A stretch of 64,000 nucleotides of DNA from Pseudodonghicola xiamenensis DSM 18339. GTDB lineage: Bacteria; Pseudomonadota; Alphaproteobacteria; Rhodobacterales; Rhodobacteraceae. The stretch lies in NCBI RefSeq assembly GCF_000429365.1, contig NZ_AUBS01000005.1:174610-238609 (forward strand), written 5' to 3'. Shown here piece after piece: positions 43,846 through 53,469 of the stretch. The position numbers and the translations under genes are program-made. Numbering within the stretch: position 1 is the first letter of the stretch; every line of letters begins with the position of its first letter. The notes under the pieces are model-generated. The model was given only the letters and a program-made list of their open reading frames with translations, made no database searches and was not told the origin of the DNA.

Positions 43846-45204
43846 ATGACGATCAGGTTTCTTCTGAACGGAGAGACTGTTGAGCTGTCGGATAGTGCGC
43901 CGACGCTCACGCTGCTGGAGTGGCTGCGCGAGACGCGCGGGCTGACGGGCACCAAGGAGGGCTGCAACGAAGGCGATTGCGGCGCCTGCACGGTGATGCT
44001 GCGCGATGGCGATGGCGCCCGGGCGTTGAACGCCTGCATCCTGTTGCTGCCGCAGCTCGACGGCAAGGCGGTGCGCACGGTCGAGGGGCTCTCTGGTCCG
44101 GAGGGTCAGCTGCACCCGGTGCAACAGGCGATGGTGGATCACCACGGCAGCCAATGCGGTTTCTGCACCCCCGGCTTCGTGATGTCGATGGCGGTGGCGC
44201 ATCTGAACGGCGACCGCGATCATGCCACCACGCTCGCCGGCAATCTCTGCCGCTGCACCGGCTATGCCCCGATCCTGCGCGCGGCCGAGGCTGCAGCGGA
44301 TCAGCCCGTGCCGGGCTGGCTGGACGATGACCTGCCCGGCCACACGGGCGACGCCTTCCGCCCCGCCAGCGCCGACGAGCTGGCGCAGATCTATACCGCC
44401 CATCCAGAGGCAACGCTGGTCGCGGGTGCCACCGACGTGGGCCTCTGGGTCACCAAGGCGCTGCGCGATCTCGATCCGGTGATCTTTCTGGCTGGCTGCG
44501 ACGATCTGAAGGGCGTGGAGATCGCCGATGCGGAACTCCGCATCGGCGCGATGACCGATATGAACGCGGTGCGCGCGGCGCTGGCGCCGCATTTCGTCTC
44601 TTATGCCGAGATGATCCGACGCTATGCCTCCACCCAGGTGCGGGCGGCGGCAACCATCGGCGGCAATATCGCCAATGGCTCCCCCATCGGGGACAACCCG
44701 CCGGCGCTGATCGCGTTGGGGGCGCATCTGCATTTGCGGAAAGGCGACGCGCGGCGCAGCCTGCCGATCGAGGCGTTCTTCGTCGACTACGGCAAGCAGG
44801 ACCGCGGCCCGGGCGAATTCGTCGAGGCGGTGAGCATCCCGCGCCAGCCCGACCGGCTGAAATGCTACAAGCTGTCGAAACGCTTCGATCAGGATATCTC
44901 GGCCGTCTGCGGCTGTTTCAACATCACGGTCGAAGGCGGCATCGTCACCGGGGCGCGGATCGCCTTCGGCGGCATGGCGGGCATTCCAAAACGCGCCCGC
45001 CATGTGGAAAGCGCCCTTCTGGGCCAACCCTGGGAGGCCGGCACCATCCGTATGGCCGAGGCCGGGTTCGACGCCGATTTCGCGCCGCTCTCCGACATGC
45101 GCGCCAGCGCCGCCTATCGGCTGGAGACCGCGCGGGCGATGCTGGGCCGCTATTTCGCCGAGGATCAGGGCGAGACCGGCACGGTGCTGGAGGTGTCGGC
45201 ATGA
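43846..45204 (+). CDS. xdhA: Xanthine dehydrogenase, FeS/FAD subunit
   Basis: The small subunit of the XdhAB enzyme that oxidises hypoxanthine and xanthine to uric acid with NAD+. The 452-residue protein has two 2Fe-2S domains: C40, C45, C48 and C64 in the plant-ferredoxin-like domain ([15 protein letters not shown]), and C104, C107, C135 and C137 in the helical domain (CGFCTPG, LCRCTGY). The FAD domain starts about 160, with [14 protein letters not shown] and [17 protein letters not shown]. Its stop overlaps the xdhB start (ATGA at 45201-45204). Confidence 0.97.
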   Translation: MTIRFLLNGETVELSDSAPTLTLLEWLRETRGLTGTKEGCNEGDCGACTVMLRDGDGARALNACILLLPQLDGKAVRTVEGLSGPEGQLHPVQQAMVDHHGSQCGFCTPGFVMSMAVAHLNGDRDHATTLAGNLCRCTGYAPILRAAEAAADQPVPGWLDDDLPGHTGDAFRPASADELAQIYTAHPEATLVAGATDVGLWVTKALRDLDPVIFLAGCDDLKGVEIADAELRIGAMTDMNAVRAALAPHFVSYAEMIRRYASTQVRAAATIGGNIANGSPIGDNPPALIALGAHLHLRKGDARRSLPIEAFFVDYGKQDRGPGEFVEAVSIPRQPDRLKCYKLSKRFDQDISAVCGCFNITVEGGIVTGARIAFGGMAGIPKRARHVESALLGQPWEAGTIRMAEAGFDADFAPLSDMRASAAYRLETARAMLGRYFAEDQGETGTVLEVSA

Positions 45205-47552
45205 GCGTGACGAGCCCCCTGCCCCATGATGCCGCCCGCCTGCATGTGACGGGTGCGGCGCGCTATATCGACGATATCCCGACCCCGCGCGGCACGCTAC
45301 ATCTGGCCTTCGGCCTGAGCCCCGTGGCGCGCGGGGTGATCGAGGCGATGGATCTGGCCGCTGTTCGCGCGGCGCCGGGTGTCGTCGCGGTGCTGACCGC
45401 GCCCGATCTGCCCTTTGCCAACGACGTCTCGCCCTCCATCCATGACGAGCCGCTGCTGGCGGTGAATCGGGTGAACTACGTCGGCCAGCCGCTGTTCCTG
45501 GTGGTCGCCGAAACCCATCTGGCGGCGCGCAAGGCGGCGAAGCTGGGCGACATCCGGATCACCGAGGAGACGCCGATTCTGACCATCGACCAGGCCCTGG
45601 CCGCCGACAGCCGGTTCGAGGGCGGCCCGGTGATCTGGCAGAAGGGCGATGCCGCCGCCGCCATCGCCGGGGCGGCCCATGTGATCGAGGGCAGTTTCGA
45701 GATCGGCGGGCAGGAGCATTTCTATTTGGAAGGCCAGGCCGCGCTTGCCCTGCCGCAGGAGGGCGGCGACATGGTCGTCCACTCCTCCACCCAACATCCC
45801 ACCGAAATCCAGCATAAGGTGGCCGAGGCGCTTGGCCTGCCGATGCATGGCGTCCGGGTCGAGGTGCGGCGGATGGGCGGCGGCTTCGGCGGCAAGGAAA
45901 GCCAGGGCAATGCGCTGGCGGTCTCTTGCGCGGTCGCGGCGCGTCTGACCGGGCGGCCCTGCAAGATGCGCTATGACCGCGACGACGACATGATCATCAC
46001 CGGCAAGCGGCATGACTTCCGGGTCAGCTATCGCGCTGGCTTCGATGCGGACGGGCGGATCGAGGGGGTGGAATTCCTCCAATACGCCCGCTGCGGCTGG
46101 GCACAGGATCTGTCGCTGCCGGTGGCAGACCGAGCCATGCTGCATGCCGACAGCGCCTATCGGCTGCCCCAAGCCCGGATCGAGAGCCACCGGCTGAAGA
46201 CCAACACCCAGAGCGCCACCGCCTTTCGTGGCTTTGGCGGGCCGCAGGGCATGCTGGGGATGGAACGGTTGATGGATCACGCCGCCCATCAACTGGGGCT
46301 GGAGCCGGTCGAGCTCAGGCGGCGCAATTATTACGCCGAGGCCACGGGGGGCCCTGCCCCCGCTCCTGCGGAGCCCCCCCGGGATATTTCCGGCCAGAAA
46401 AAGGGGGGGAGCGGCGCCCTGCCCCAGACCACGCCTTACGGGATGGAGGTGGAGGATTTCGCGCTGCACGGGATCACCGCCGCGCTGCTGGAAAGCTGTG
46501 ATTACGCGGCGCGGAAACAGGCTGTGGCGGAGTGGAACGCAGAGGGCGGCGCGATCCGCAAGGGGATTGCCTTTTCGCCGGTGAAATTCGGGATTTCCTT
46601 CACGCTCACCCATCTCAATCAGGCGGGCGCCTTGGTGCATGTCTATCAGGACGGGTCGATCCACCTCAACCACGGCGGCACTGAGATGGGGCAAGGATTG
46701 TTCCAGAAGGTGGCGCAGGTGGCGGCAAGCCGCTTCGGTGTCGGACTGGAGGCGGTGAAGATCACCGCAACCGATACCGGCAAGGTGCCCAATACCTCGG
46801 CCACCGCGGCCTCGTCGGGGTCCGATCTGAATGGGATGGCAGCGCAGATCGCCTGTGACGCGATCCGGGACCGGATGGCGGCGTATCTGGCCGAGGCGCA
46901 TCAGGCGGCGCCGGAGGAGGTGCGGTTCGAAGCGGGCGAGGTACGTGTCGGCAGTGCCGTGCTGAGCTTTGCCGAGGCGGCCAAGCGCTGTTACGAGGGG
47001 CGCGTGGGCCTGTCGGCCACCGGCTTCTACAAGACCCCCAAGGTGTCCTGGGACAGGGTCAAGGGACAGGGGCGGCCGTTCTATTACTTCGCCTATGGCG
47101 CGGCGGTGACCGAGGTGGCCATGGACACCCGCACCGGGGAATACCGCATCCTGCGCGCCGACATCCTGCATGACGCCGGCGCCAGCCTGAACCCGGCGCT
47201 GGACCTGGGCCAGGTCGAGGGCGGTTATGTCCAGGGAGCCGGCTGGCTGACGACGGAGGAACTGGTCTGGGATCAGCAGGGGCGTTTGCGTACCCATGCG
47301 CCCTCGACCTACAAGATCCCTGCGTTTTCCGATCAGCCCGATATCTTCAACGTCGCGCTCTGGGATGGATGCAACCGGGAGGAGACGATCTATCGCTCGA
47401 AGGCGGTGGGGGAGCCGCCCTTCATGCTGGGGATTTCGGCCTTTCTCGCCTTGAGCGATGCGGTGGCCTCCTGTGGCAGCGCCTATCCGGCGCTGGATGC
47501 GCCGGCAACGCCCGAGCGGGTCTGGGCGGCGGTGCGGAGGGTGCGCGGATGA
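45201..47552 (+). CDS. xdhB: Xanthine dehydrogenase, molybdopterin subunit
   Basis: The 783-residue molybdenum cofactor subunit. Family blocks are [46 protein letters not shown], the substrate-site segment [11 protein letters not shown], and [13 protein letters not shown] with the catalytic Glu. ATG 45201 overlaps the xdhA stop; an open frame extending further upstream is antisense to nothing useful and lacks similarity. Between residues 383 and 404 the protein has a Pro/Gly/Lys-rich insert, encoded by a palindromic element of 66 bases described separately. The frame is kept and all active-site blocks are intact, so the enzyme may still function. Confidence 0.97.
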   Translation: MSVTSPLPHDAARLHVTGAARYIDDIPTPRGTLHLAFGLSPVARGVIEAMDLAAVRAAPGVVAVLTAPDLPFANDVSPSIHDEPLLAVNRVNYVGQPLFLVVAETHLAARKAAKLGDIRITEETPILTIDQALAADSRFEGGPVIWQKGDAAAAIAGAAHVIEGSFEIGGQEHFYLEGQAALALPQEGGDMVVHSSTQHPTEIQHKVAEALGLPMHGVRVEVRRMGGGFGGKESQGNALAVSCAVAARLTGRPCKMRYDRDDDMIITGKRHDFRVSYRAGFDADGRIEGVEFLQYARCGWAQDLSLPVADRAMLHADSAYRLPQARIESHRLKTNTQSATAFRGFGGPQGMLGMERLMDHAAHQLGLEPVELRRRNYYAEATGGPAPAPAEPPRDISGQKKGGSGALPQTTPYGMEVEDFALHGITAALLESCDYAARKQAVAEWNAEGGAIRKGIAFSPVKFGISFTLTHLNQAGALVHVYQDGSIHLNHGGTEMGQGLFQKVAQVAASRFGVGLEAVKITATDTGKVPNTSATAASSGSDLNGMAAQIACDAIRDRMAAYLAEAHQAAPEEVRFEAGEVRVGSAVLSFAEAAKRCYEGRVGLSATGFYKTPKVSWDRVKGQGRPFYYFAYGAAVTEVAMDTRTGEYRILRADILHDAGASLNPALDLGQVEGGYVQGAGWLTTEELVWDQQGRLRTHAPSTYKIPAFSDQPDIFNVALWDGCNREETIYRSKAVGEPPFMLGISAFLALSDAVASCGSAYPALDAPATPERVWAAVRRVRG
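46346..46412. repeat. Palindromic repeat-like element inside xdhB
   Basis: G-rich and C-rich arms GGGGGGC (46346-46352) and GCCCCCC (46373-46379) form a hairpin, followed by CGGGATATTTCCGGCCAGAA and a G-rich end. This is the layout of short palindromic elements that I know from intergenic regions of Rhodobacteraceae. Removing 46347-46412 (66 bases, 22 codons) would join ACG to GGC and give a normal XdhB sequence, [12 protein letters not shown]. The element is translated in frame. Confidence 0.65.
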
Positions 47553-48499
47553 GTTTCGAACTCGAAGCGCTGAAATCCGCCATAGAGGCCCATGGCCGCG
47601 TCACCCGGGTGGTGATCGCGGGCCTGAGCGGTTCGTCCCCGCGCGAGGTGGGGGCCGCGATGTTGGTCTGGGGCGATGCGGCGAGCGGCGGGCAATCGGG
47701 CACCATCGGCGGCGGCGCGCTGGAATATGCGGCGGCGCAAGCCGCGCGAGGGCAAGAGGGCGCGCGGCGGCTGACCCGCCATGCGCTGGGGCCGGAGCTG
47801 GGGCAATGCTGCGGCGGGTCGGTCATTCTGCTGTCGGAGGTCTATGACGTGGCAGCGCTGGCGGCGTTCAAGGGCGAGGTGATCGCCCGCCCGGTAACCG
47901 GGGATGGTCCCCTGCCGCTGAGCGTTCGGCGTCTGCTCGACCGGGCCCGGGCACAGGGCGAACGGCCCGAGCCGCAACTGATCGACGGCTGGATGATCGA
48001 GCCGGTCAGCCGCCCTGACCGGCAGCTCTGGATCTGGGGCGCAGGCCATGTCGGGCGCGCGCTGGTGTCGGTTCTGTCTCCCCTGCCGAATCTGGCGATC
48101 ACCTGGATCGACACCAGGGCGGAACGATTCCCGCAAGACATCCCCGAGGGTGTCACCCCCCTGCCCACGTCGCAGCCGGCCGATCTGGTCCGCTATGCCC
48201 CCCGCGATGCCGAGCATCTGGTGCTAACATATTCGCACGCCCTGGATTTTGAGCTCTGCCACCAGCTGCTTTCCCACGGGTTTGGCTTTGCGGGGCTGAT
48301 CGGATCGGCTACGAAATGGGCGCGATTCCGGTCACGGCTGGCGGCGCTGGGGCATGGTCCCGATGTCATCGCCCGCATCACCTGCCCGATCGGAGAGCCC
48401 GGCCTGGGCAAACACCCGCAACAGATCGCCATCGGCGTCGCCACGCAGCTTTTGCACCGCGCCGCCACGGCCGCAACGGAAACGAGGGAGCGCGCGTGA
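47549..48499 (+). CDS. xdhC: Xanthine dehydrogenase accessory protein XdhC
   Basis: Binds molybdenum cofactor, promotes its sulfuration and inserts it into XdhB. The 316-residue protein has the two XdhC/CoxI domains: an N-terminal one with VVIAGLSGSSPREVGAAMLVW and GGGALEYAAAQAA, and a C-terminal Rossmann-like one with LWIWGAGHVGRALVSVL and LTYSHALDFELCHQLL. ATG 47549 overlaps the xdhB stop, and its own stop overlaps the GTG start of the ABC ATPase gene. All of xdhABC is thus coupled to the transporter genes. Confidence 0.96.
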   Translation: MSFELEALKSAIEAHGRVTRVVIAGLSGSSPREVGAAMLVWGDAASGGQSGTIGGGALEYAAAQAARGQEGARRLTRHALGPELGQCCGGSVILLSEVYDVAALAAFKGEVIARPVTGDGPLPLSVRRLLDRARAQGERPEPQLIDGWMIEPVSRPDRQLWIWGAGHVGRALVSVLSPLPNLAITWIDTRAERFPQDIPEGVTPLPTSQPADLVRYAPRDAEHLVLTYSHALDFELCHQLLSHGFGFAGLIGSATKWARFRSRLAALGHGPDVIARITCPIGEPGLGKHPQQIAIGVATQLLHRAATAATETRERA

Positions 48500-50013
48500 G
48501 CCAGCCGCTGTTGAGCTTGAAGGGGCTGACCAAAGCCTATCCCGGCGTGATCGCCAATAACGAGATCTCCTTCGATATCGGAGAGGGGGAGGTGCACGCG
48601 CTGCTGGGCGAGAACGGCGCCGGGAAATCGACACTGGTCAAGATGATCTACGGATTGGTGAAACCCGACAGCGGCGGCATGACCCTGCGCGGCGCGCCCT
48701 ATGCACCGAGCGAGCCGCGGGTGGCGCGGGCCGACGGCATCGCCATGGTGTTCCAGCACTTTTCCCTGTTCGACGCGCTGAACGTCGCCGAGAACATCGC
48801 GCTGGGGATGGAGAACCCGCCCGCCCTGCGCGATCTGGCCAGCCGCATCCGCGAGGTGTCGGAAACCTATGGGCTGCCGCTCGATCCGTTTCGCACGGTG
48901 GGCGATCTGTCGGCCGGCGAACGCCAGCGGGTCGAGATCATCCGCTGCCTGTTGCAGGATCCGAAGCTGTTGATCATGGACGAGCCCACCAGCGTGCTGA
49001 CCCCGCAGGAGGTCGAGATCCTGTTCAAGACACTGCAGCAGTTGAAGGCCGAGGGCACCTCGATCCTCTATATCTCGCACAAGCTGGAGGAAATTCGCAC
49101 GCTCTGCGACACGGCCACCATTCTGCGACTGGGCCAGGTTGTGGGCGACTGCATCCCGCGCGAGACCACCGCGCGGCAGATGGCCGAAATGATGGTGGGC
49201 AGCAGCCTGAAGACGCCGGAGCGCAGCGGCCGAACGCTTGGCCCCGTCGCGCTCGATATCACCGGGCTGTCAGTGTCCTCTCCGACCGAATTCGGCACTG
49301 CGTTGAAGAACCTGCATCTGATCGTGCGCGTGGGCGAGATCCTCGGCATTGGCGGGGTGGCCGGCAACGGGCAGGAAGAGCTGCTGGGCGTCCTCTCAGG
49401 GGAAATCACGACCGATGCCGGGGCGGTCAAGATGGCCGGCCAGCCGATCGGACGCATGGGGCCCACGGCGCGACGGCAACTGGGGGTGCTGACAGCACCG
49501 GAAGAGCGGCTGGGCCACGCCGCCGCCCCGGACATGAGCCTGACCGAAAACGCGCTGCTGACCGGCGTGGTACGCGAGAGGCTGGAAAGCCACGGCTTTC
49601 TGAAATGGGGCGCGGCACGGGGCTTCGCGGAGCGGATCATCCAGGCCTTCGATGTGCGCACCCCGGGACCGGAGAATGCGGCGCGGTCGCTGTCGGGCGG
49701 CAACCTGCAGAAATTCGTCATCGGGCGAGAGGTGTTACAGGACCCGAAGGTGCTGGTGGTGAACCAGCCGACCTGGGGTGTCGATGCCGCCGCCGCCGCG
49801 TCGATCCGGCAGGCGCTGCTGGATCTGGCCGCCGGCGGCGCAGCGGTGATCTGCATCAGCCAGGATCTGGACGAGTTGATGGAGATCGCCGACAACTTCG
49901 CCGCGCTGAACGAGGGCCGGTTGAGCGAGCCGCGCCCGACCGAGGGGCTGAGCGTCGACGAAATCGGGCTGATGATGGGTGGGGCCCATGGGATGGAGGT
50001 GGCGCATGCGTGA
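48496..50013 (+). CDS. ABC transporter ATPase of a BMP-type (nucleoside/purine) importer
   Basis: A 505-residue duplicated ATPase of the sugar/nucleoside class. Domain 1 is canonical: Walker A GENGAGKST, signature LSAGERQRVEI, Walker B LIMDEPTSVL. Domain 2 is degenerate as usual for this class: GVAGNGQEELLG in place of Walker A, signature LSGGNLQKFVIG, and VVNQPTWGVD with Gln in place of the catalytic Glu. The start is GTG 48496, which overlaps the xdhC stop (GTGA), with GAGGGAG five bases upstream. Linkage to xdhABC points to purine uptake. Confidence 0.94.
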   Translation: MSQPLLSLKGLTKAYPGVIANNEISFDIGEGEVHALLGENGAGKSTLVKMIYGLVKPDSGGMTLRGAPYAPSEPRVARADGIAMVFQHFSLFDALNVAENIALGMENPPALRDLASRIREVSETYGLPLDPFRTVGDLSAGERQRVEIIRCLLQDPKLLIMDEPTSVLTPQEVEILFKTLQQLKAEGTSILYISHKLEEIRTLCDTATILRLGQVVGDCIPRETTARQMAEMMVGSSLKTPERSGRTLGPVALDITGLSVSSPTEFGTALKNLHLIVRVGEILGIGGVAGNGQEELLGVLSGEITTDAGAVKMAGQPIGRMGPTARRQLGVLTAPEERLGHAAAPDMSLTENALLTGVVRERLESHGFLKWGAARGFAERIIQAFDVRTPGPENAARSLSGGNLQKFVIGREVLQDPKVLVVNQPTWGVDAAAAASIRQALLDLAAGGAAVICISQDLDELMEIADNFAALNEGRLSEPRPTEGLSVDEIGLMMGGAHGMEVAHA

Positions 50014-50019
50014 GACCTG

Positions 50020-50064
50020 GCGCCAAATTCCGCCTCCGGCGGCCGTATTTGAAACGAGAAGAAG
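50020..50064. repeat. Short palindromic repeat-like element
   Basis: CCGCC-tcc-GGCGG (50030-50042) is followed by CCGTATTTGAAACGAGAAGAAG. This layout, a small GC hairpin, then TATTTGAAA and an A/G-rich tail, is one I recall from Rhodobacteraceae intergenic regions. It fills the gap between the ATPase gene and the first permease gene. Confidence 0.5.
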
Positions 50065-50082
50065 ACCGACAGGAGAGCGTGC

Positions 50083-51162
50083 ATGATCCGGCTGGAGAAA
50101 CGACCGCAGCCGTCACGCGCCTGGTCGATGGCGACCCCGCTGCTGGCCGTGGTCGCGACGATGGTCTTCGGCGGGCTGTTGTTCGCGGCCCTTGGCAAGA
50201 ACCCCTTTGTCGCGATCCAGACGATCTTTTGGGACCCTCTGTTCGGCGAATATTCCTTTTTCTATCGGCCGCAGTTGCTGGTGAAGGGCGCGCCGCTGGT
50301 GTTGATTGCCATCGGCCTGTCGCTGGGCTTTCGGGCCGGCATCTGGAACATCGGGGCGGAAGGCCAGTACATCATGGGGGCGCTGGCGGGCGCCGGTGTC
50401 GGGCTGGCCTTCTATCCGCTGGACGCCTGGTATGTCTTTCCGCTCATGGTGATTGCAGGCGCGCTTGGCGGCTGGGCCTGGGCGATGATCCCGGGGCTGC
50501 TGAAGGTGAAATTCGGCACCAATGAAATCCTCGTCTCGCTGATGCTGGTCTATGTCGCGGAACTGATCCTGGGCTCGATGTCGACGAGGCTTTTGAAGAA
50601 CCCCGAGGGCTATGGTTTCCCGGGCAGCCGGAATTTCAATGACTACCCGGCGGGAAACAGTTGGATCGCGCAGGATCTGGGGATGCACTGGGGCGTCGCC
50701 GCCGCGCTGATCGCGGTGATCTTTGCCTATGTCCTTCTCAACCGCCACATGCTGGGCTTTCACATCCGGCTGAGCGGCGAGGCACCGCGCGCGGCGCGTT
50801 TTGCCGGCGTCAACCCGGCGCGGCTGATCCTGCTCTGCCTCGGGCTGGCGGGCGCCCTGGCCGGCATGGCGGGGTTGTTCGAGGTGGCAGGGCCTGCCGG
50901 CCAAATCAACATCGATTTCAACGTGGGCTATGGCTTTACCGCGATCATCGTGGCCTTTCTGGGCCGGCTCAATCCGCTGGGCATCCTGCTGGCCGCGGCA
51001 CTGATGGCATTGACCTATATCGGCGGCGAGATCGCCCAGGACAATCTGGGACTGCCCGCCGCCGCCATCCAGATGTTCCAGGGGATGCTGCTGTTCTTCC
51101 TGCTGGCGCTCGACTTGCTGACAAACTACCGGCTTCGGCTGGCCGTGAAAGAGAGAACCTGA
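50083..51162 (+). CDS. ABC transporter permease, BMP-type importer (first)
   Basis: A 359-residue BPD_transp_2-family permease with about eight to ten hydrophobic helices. Family blocks are GLSLGFRAGIWNIGAEGQYIMGA and KFGTNEILVSLMLVYVAELIL, as in YufP/NupB-type permeases of nucleoside importers. AGGAGAG lies just before the ATG at 50083. The gap to the ATPase gene holds a palindromic element but no terminator, so the operon probably continues through it. Confidence 0.94.
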   Translation: MIRLEKRPQPSRAWSMATPLLAVVATMVFGGLLFAALGKNPFVAIQTIFWDPLFGEYSFFYRPQLLVKGAPLVLIAIGLSLGFRAGIWNIGAEGQYIMGALAGAGVGLAFYPLDAWYVFPLMVIAGALGGWAWAMIPGLLKVKFGTNEILVSLMLVYVAELILGSMSTRLLKNPEGYGFPGSRNFNDYPAGNSWIAQDLGMHWGVAAALIAVIFAYVLLNRHMLGFHIRLSGEAPRAARFAGVNPARLILLCLGLAGALAGMAGLFEVAGPAGQINIDFNVGYGFTAIIVAFLGRLNPLGILLAAALMALTYIGGEIAQDNLGLPAAAIQMFQGMLLFFLLALDLLTNYRLRLAVKERT

Positions 51163-51163
51163 G

Positions 51164-52084
51164 ATGGATTTGAGCGATATCGACCCGATAAAGCTGATCG
51201 CCACGCTGATGGTGGCGGCCACCCCGCTTCTGCTGGCGGCGATCGGCGAACTCGTCGTCGAGAAGGCCGGTGTCCTGAACCTCGGGGTCGAGGGGATGAT
51301 GATCACCGGCGCGATCAGCGGTTTCGCCGTGGCGGTCGAAACCGGATCGCCCTGGCTTGGATTCCTGGCGGCGGCGGCCGGTGGTGCGCTGCTGTCGGTG
51401 CTGTTCGCCATCCTGACCCAGGTGGCGCTGGCCAACCATGTGGCCAGCGGCCTCGCGCTCACCCTCTTCGGGCTCGGACTCAGCGCGCTGATCGGACAGA
51501 GCTATGGCGGCCAGAAGCCACCACCCATGGCCGAGGTCGATCTCGGCCCGCTGAACGATCTGCCGGTGGTGGGGCCGATCCTCTTCGGTCATGACCCGAT
51601 CCTCTACCTCAGCCTGGGGCTGGTGGCCGCGGTCTGGGCGGTGCTGAAATACTCCCGCATGGGCCTGGTCCTGCGAGCGGTGGGTGAAAACCACGATGCG
51701 GCCCATGCCCTGGGGTACAAGGTGGTGCGCATAAGGGTTCTGGCGATCCTTTTCGGCGGCGCCTGTGCCGGCCTGGGTGGCGCCTACATCAGCCTGATCC
51801 GGGTGCCGCAATGGACCGACGGGATGACCGCGGGGGTTGGCTGGATCGCCCTGGCGCTGGTGGTCTTCGCCAGTTGGAAGCCGTGGCGAGTGCTGGCCGG
51901 CGCCTATCTTTTTGGCGGCGTCACCGTGTTGCAGTTCAACCTGCAGGGGGTCGGAATTGCCATTCCCGTCGAATATCTTTCCATGTCGCCCTATGTGATC
52001 ACCATCATCGTCTTGGTGCTCCTGTCCCGGGACAAATCCAGTGCGCCGGGATCGCTGGGACGGATTTTCCACGCTTCGTCCTGA
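51164..52084 (+). CDS. ABC transporter permease, BMP-type importer (second)
   Basis: A 306-residue BPD_transp_2 permease, the partner of the preceding one. The segment IGELVVEKAGVLNLGVEGMMITGA is the hallmark of the YufQ/NupC-type second permease, and NHVASGLALTLFGLGLSAL follows. It begins one base after the stop of the first permease gene, so translation is tightly linked. Confidence 0.95.
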   Translation: MDLSDIDPIKLIATLMVAATPLLLAAIGELVVEKAGVLNLGVEGMMITGAISGFAVAVETGSPWLGFLAAAAGGALLSVLFAILTQVALANHVASGLALTLFGLGLSALIGQSYGGQKPPPMAEVDLGPLNDLPVVGPILFGHDPILYLSLGLVAAVWAVLKYSRMGLVLRAVGENHDAAHALGYKVVRIRVLAILFGGACAGLGGAYISLIRVPQWTDGMTAGVGWIALALVVFASWKPWRVLAGAYLFGGVTVLQFNLQGVGIAIPVEYLSMSPYVITIIVLVLLSRDKSSAPGSLGRIFHASS

Positions 52085-52128
52085 GGGCGAGCCAACAGCA
52101 ACGATACGAACGAAGGGAGCCTTTTCGT

Positions 52129-53199
52129 ATGAAACTCAGCAAACTGCTTGCCGGCGCCGCGCTGGCGATCGGCCTGGCCTCGACCGCCATGGCCGCGGAT
52201 AAGACCAAGGTCGGCTTTATCTATGTCGGCCCGATCAACGACGGCGGCTGGAGCCAACACCATCACGAATCCGCCAAGAAGATGGCAGAGCATTTCGGCG
52301 ACAAGGTGGAGCTGGTCTATCGGGAAAGCGTGCCCGAAGGTGCCGATGCGGAACGGGCGATCACCCAGATGGCGCTGCAGGGGGCAGATATCATCTTTAC
52401 CACCTCCTTCGGCTTCATGGATGCGACGATGAACGTGGCCAAGAAATTCCCCAAGGTGAAATTCGAACACGCCACCGGCTATAAGACCGCACCGAACATG
52501 TCGGCCTATTCCGCTCGTTTCTATGAAGGCCGTGCGGTGACCGGATTCATTGCCGGCAAGATGACCAAGACCAACAAGATCGGCTATATCGGGTCCTTCC
52601 CGATCCCCGAGGTGATCCGCGGCATCAACTCGACCTATATCCATGCCAAGAAGGCCAACCCGGACGTCAAGCTTTCGGTGATCTGGCTGAACACCTGGTT
52701 CGACCCGGCGAAAGAGGCCGATGCCACCCAGACGCTGATCGACCAGGGCGTCGACGTGGTGCTGGCGCATACCGATTCGACCGCACCGCTGGCGGTGCTG
52801 GAAAAGAACGGCGGCTATGGCTTCGGTCAGGCGGCCGACATGATCGAATTCGCGCCGAAACCGCGGTTGTCCTCGATCATCGACAACTGGGCGCCTTACT
52901 ATATCCAAGAGGTTCAGGCGGTAATCGACGGCACATGGGCAAGCCATAACGCCTGGGACGGCATCAGCACCGGCATGGTCGGCATCGGCGAGATCACCGA
53001 TGCGGTGCCGGCCGACGTGAAGGCCGAGGCCGAGGCGCTGAAAGAATCGATCGCCAAGGGCGAATACCACCCCTTCACCGGCCCGCTGAACAAGCAGGAC
53101 GGCACCCCCTGGTTGGCCGCTGGCGAAGTGGCTGACGATGGCACGCTCGCCGGCATGAATTTCTATGTCGAAGGCGTCGAGGGCAGCATCCCGCAATAA
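52129..53199 (+). CDS. BMP-family substrate-binding protein
   Basis: A 356-residue periplasmic binding protein of the basic membrane protein (BMP/PnrA) family. A Sec signal peptide (MKLSKLLAGAALAIGLASTAMA) is cut after AMA, and there is no lipobox. The mature protein starts DKTKVGFIYVGPINDGGWS and includes GADIIFTTSFGFMD and IGYIGSFPIPEVIRGIN. BMP proteins bind nucleosides or purine bases; next to xanthine dehydrogenase, a purine ligand is the best guess. AAGGGAG lies nine bases before the ATG. It ends the unit, with a terminator 24 bases past the stop. Confidence 0.94.
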   Translation: MKLSKLLAGAALAIGLASTAMAADKTKVGFIYVGPINDGGWSQHHHESAKKMAEHFGDKVELVYRESVPEGADAERAITQMALQGADIIFTTSFGFMDATMNVAKKFPKVKFEHATGYKTAPNMSAYSARFYEGRAVTGFIAGKMTKTNKIGYIGSFPIPEVIRGINSTYIHAKKANPDVKLSVIWLNTWFDPAKEADATQTLIDQGVDVVLAHTDSTAPLAVLEKNGGYGFGQAADMIEFAPKPRLSSIIDNWAPYYIQEVQAVIDGTWASHNAWDGISTGMVGIGEITDAVPADVKAEAEALKESIAKGEYHPFTGPLNKQDGTPWLAAGEVADDGTLAGMNFYVEGVEGSIPQ

Positions 53200-53223
53200 G
53201 GGTTTCGAACGCGACGCTCATCA

Positions 53224-53258
53224 GGCCCCGGGCGGTTGAACCCTCCCGGGGCCTTTTT
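53224..53258 (+). terminator. Rho-independent terminator of the xdh/ABC unit
   Basis: Nine-base perfect stem GGCCCCGGG/CCCGGGGCC with a 12-base loop, followed by TTTTT. Confidence 0.92.
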
Positions 53259-53469
53259 CGTTGGGGGCGGGTCTCGGGACTATCGCACCCTGTGCCGGGA
53301 CGGGCGGATCGAGGCCGCCCCCTTATCTCACTCTGTCTCGCGGAGCCAACGCGTGATGAAAGATCACGAGCTGCCAAATATCGCTCCAAGATCGGCCCAA
53401 GCAGTCGCCCCTTTGCGGTCGTCGGACCGCCATCAGCGGCGAAGGGCCTCCGACATTCATGTCTCCCGC

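Noticed and set aside
44862..45200. Upstream in-frame extension of xdhB
   Set aside because: It lies within the xdhA coding sequence in another frame. The conserved XdhB start is at 45201, overlapping the xdhA stop.
46351..46425. Direct repeat GCCCTGCCCC on both sides of the xdhB insert as a target-site duplication
   Set aside because: The copies at 46351 and 46416 are 65 bases apart, out of step with the 66-base in-frame insert, and the first copy is part of the element itself.
53259..53469. Possible gene between the xdh/ABC terminator and the VOC gene
   Set aside because: Frames here are continuations of antisense reading with no RBS, no motif and no conserved start.
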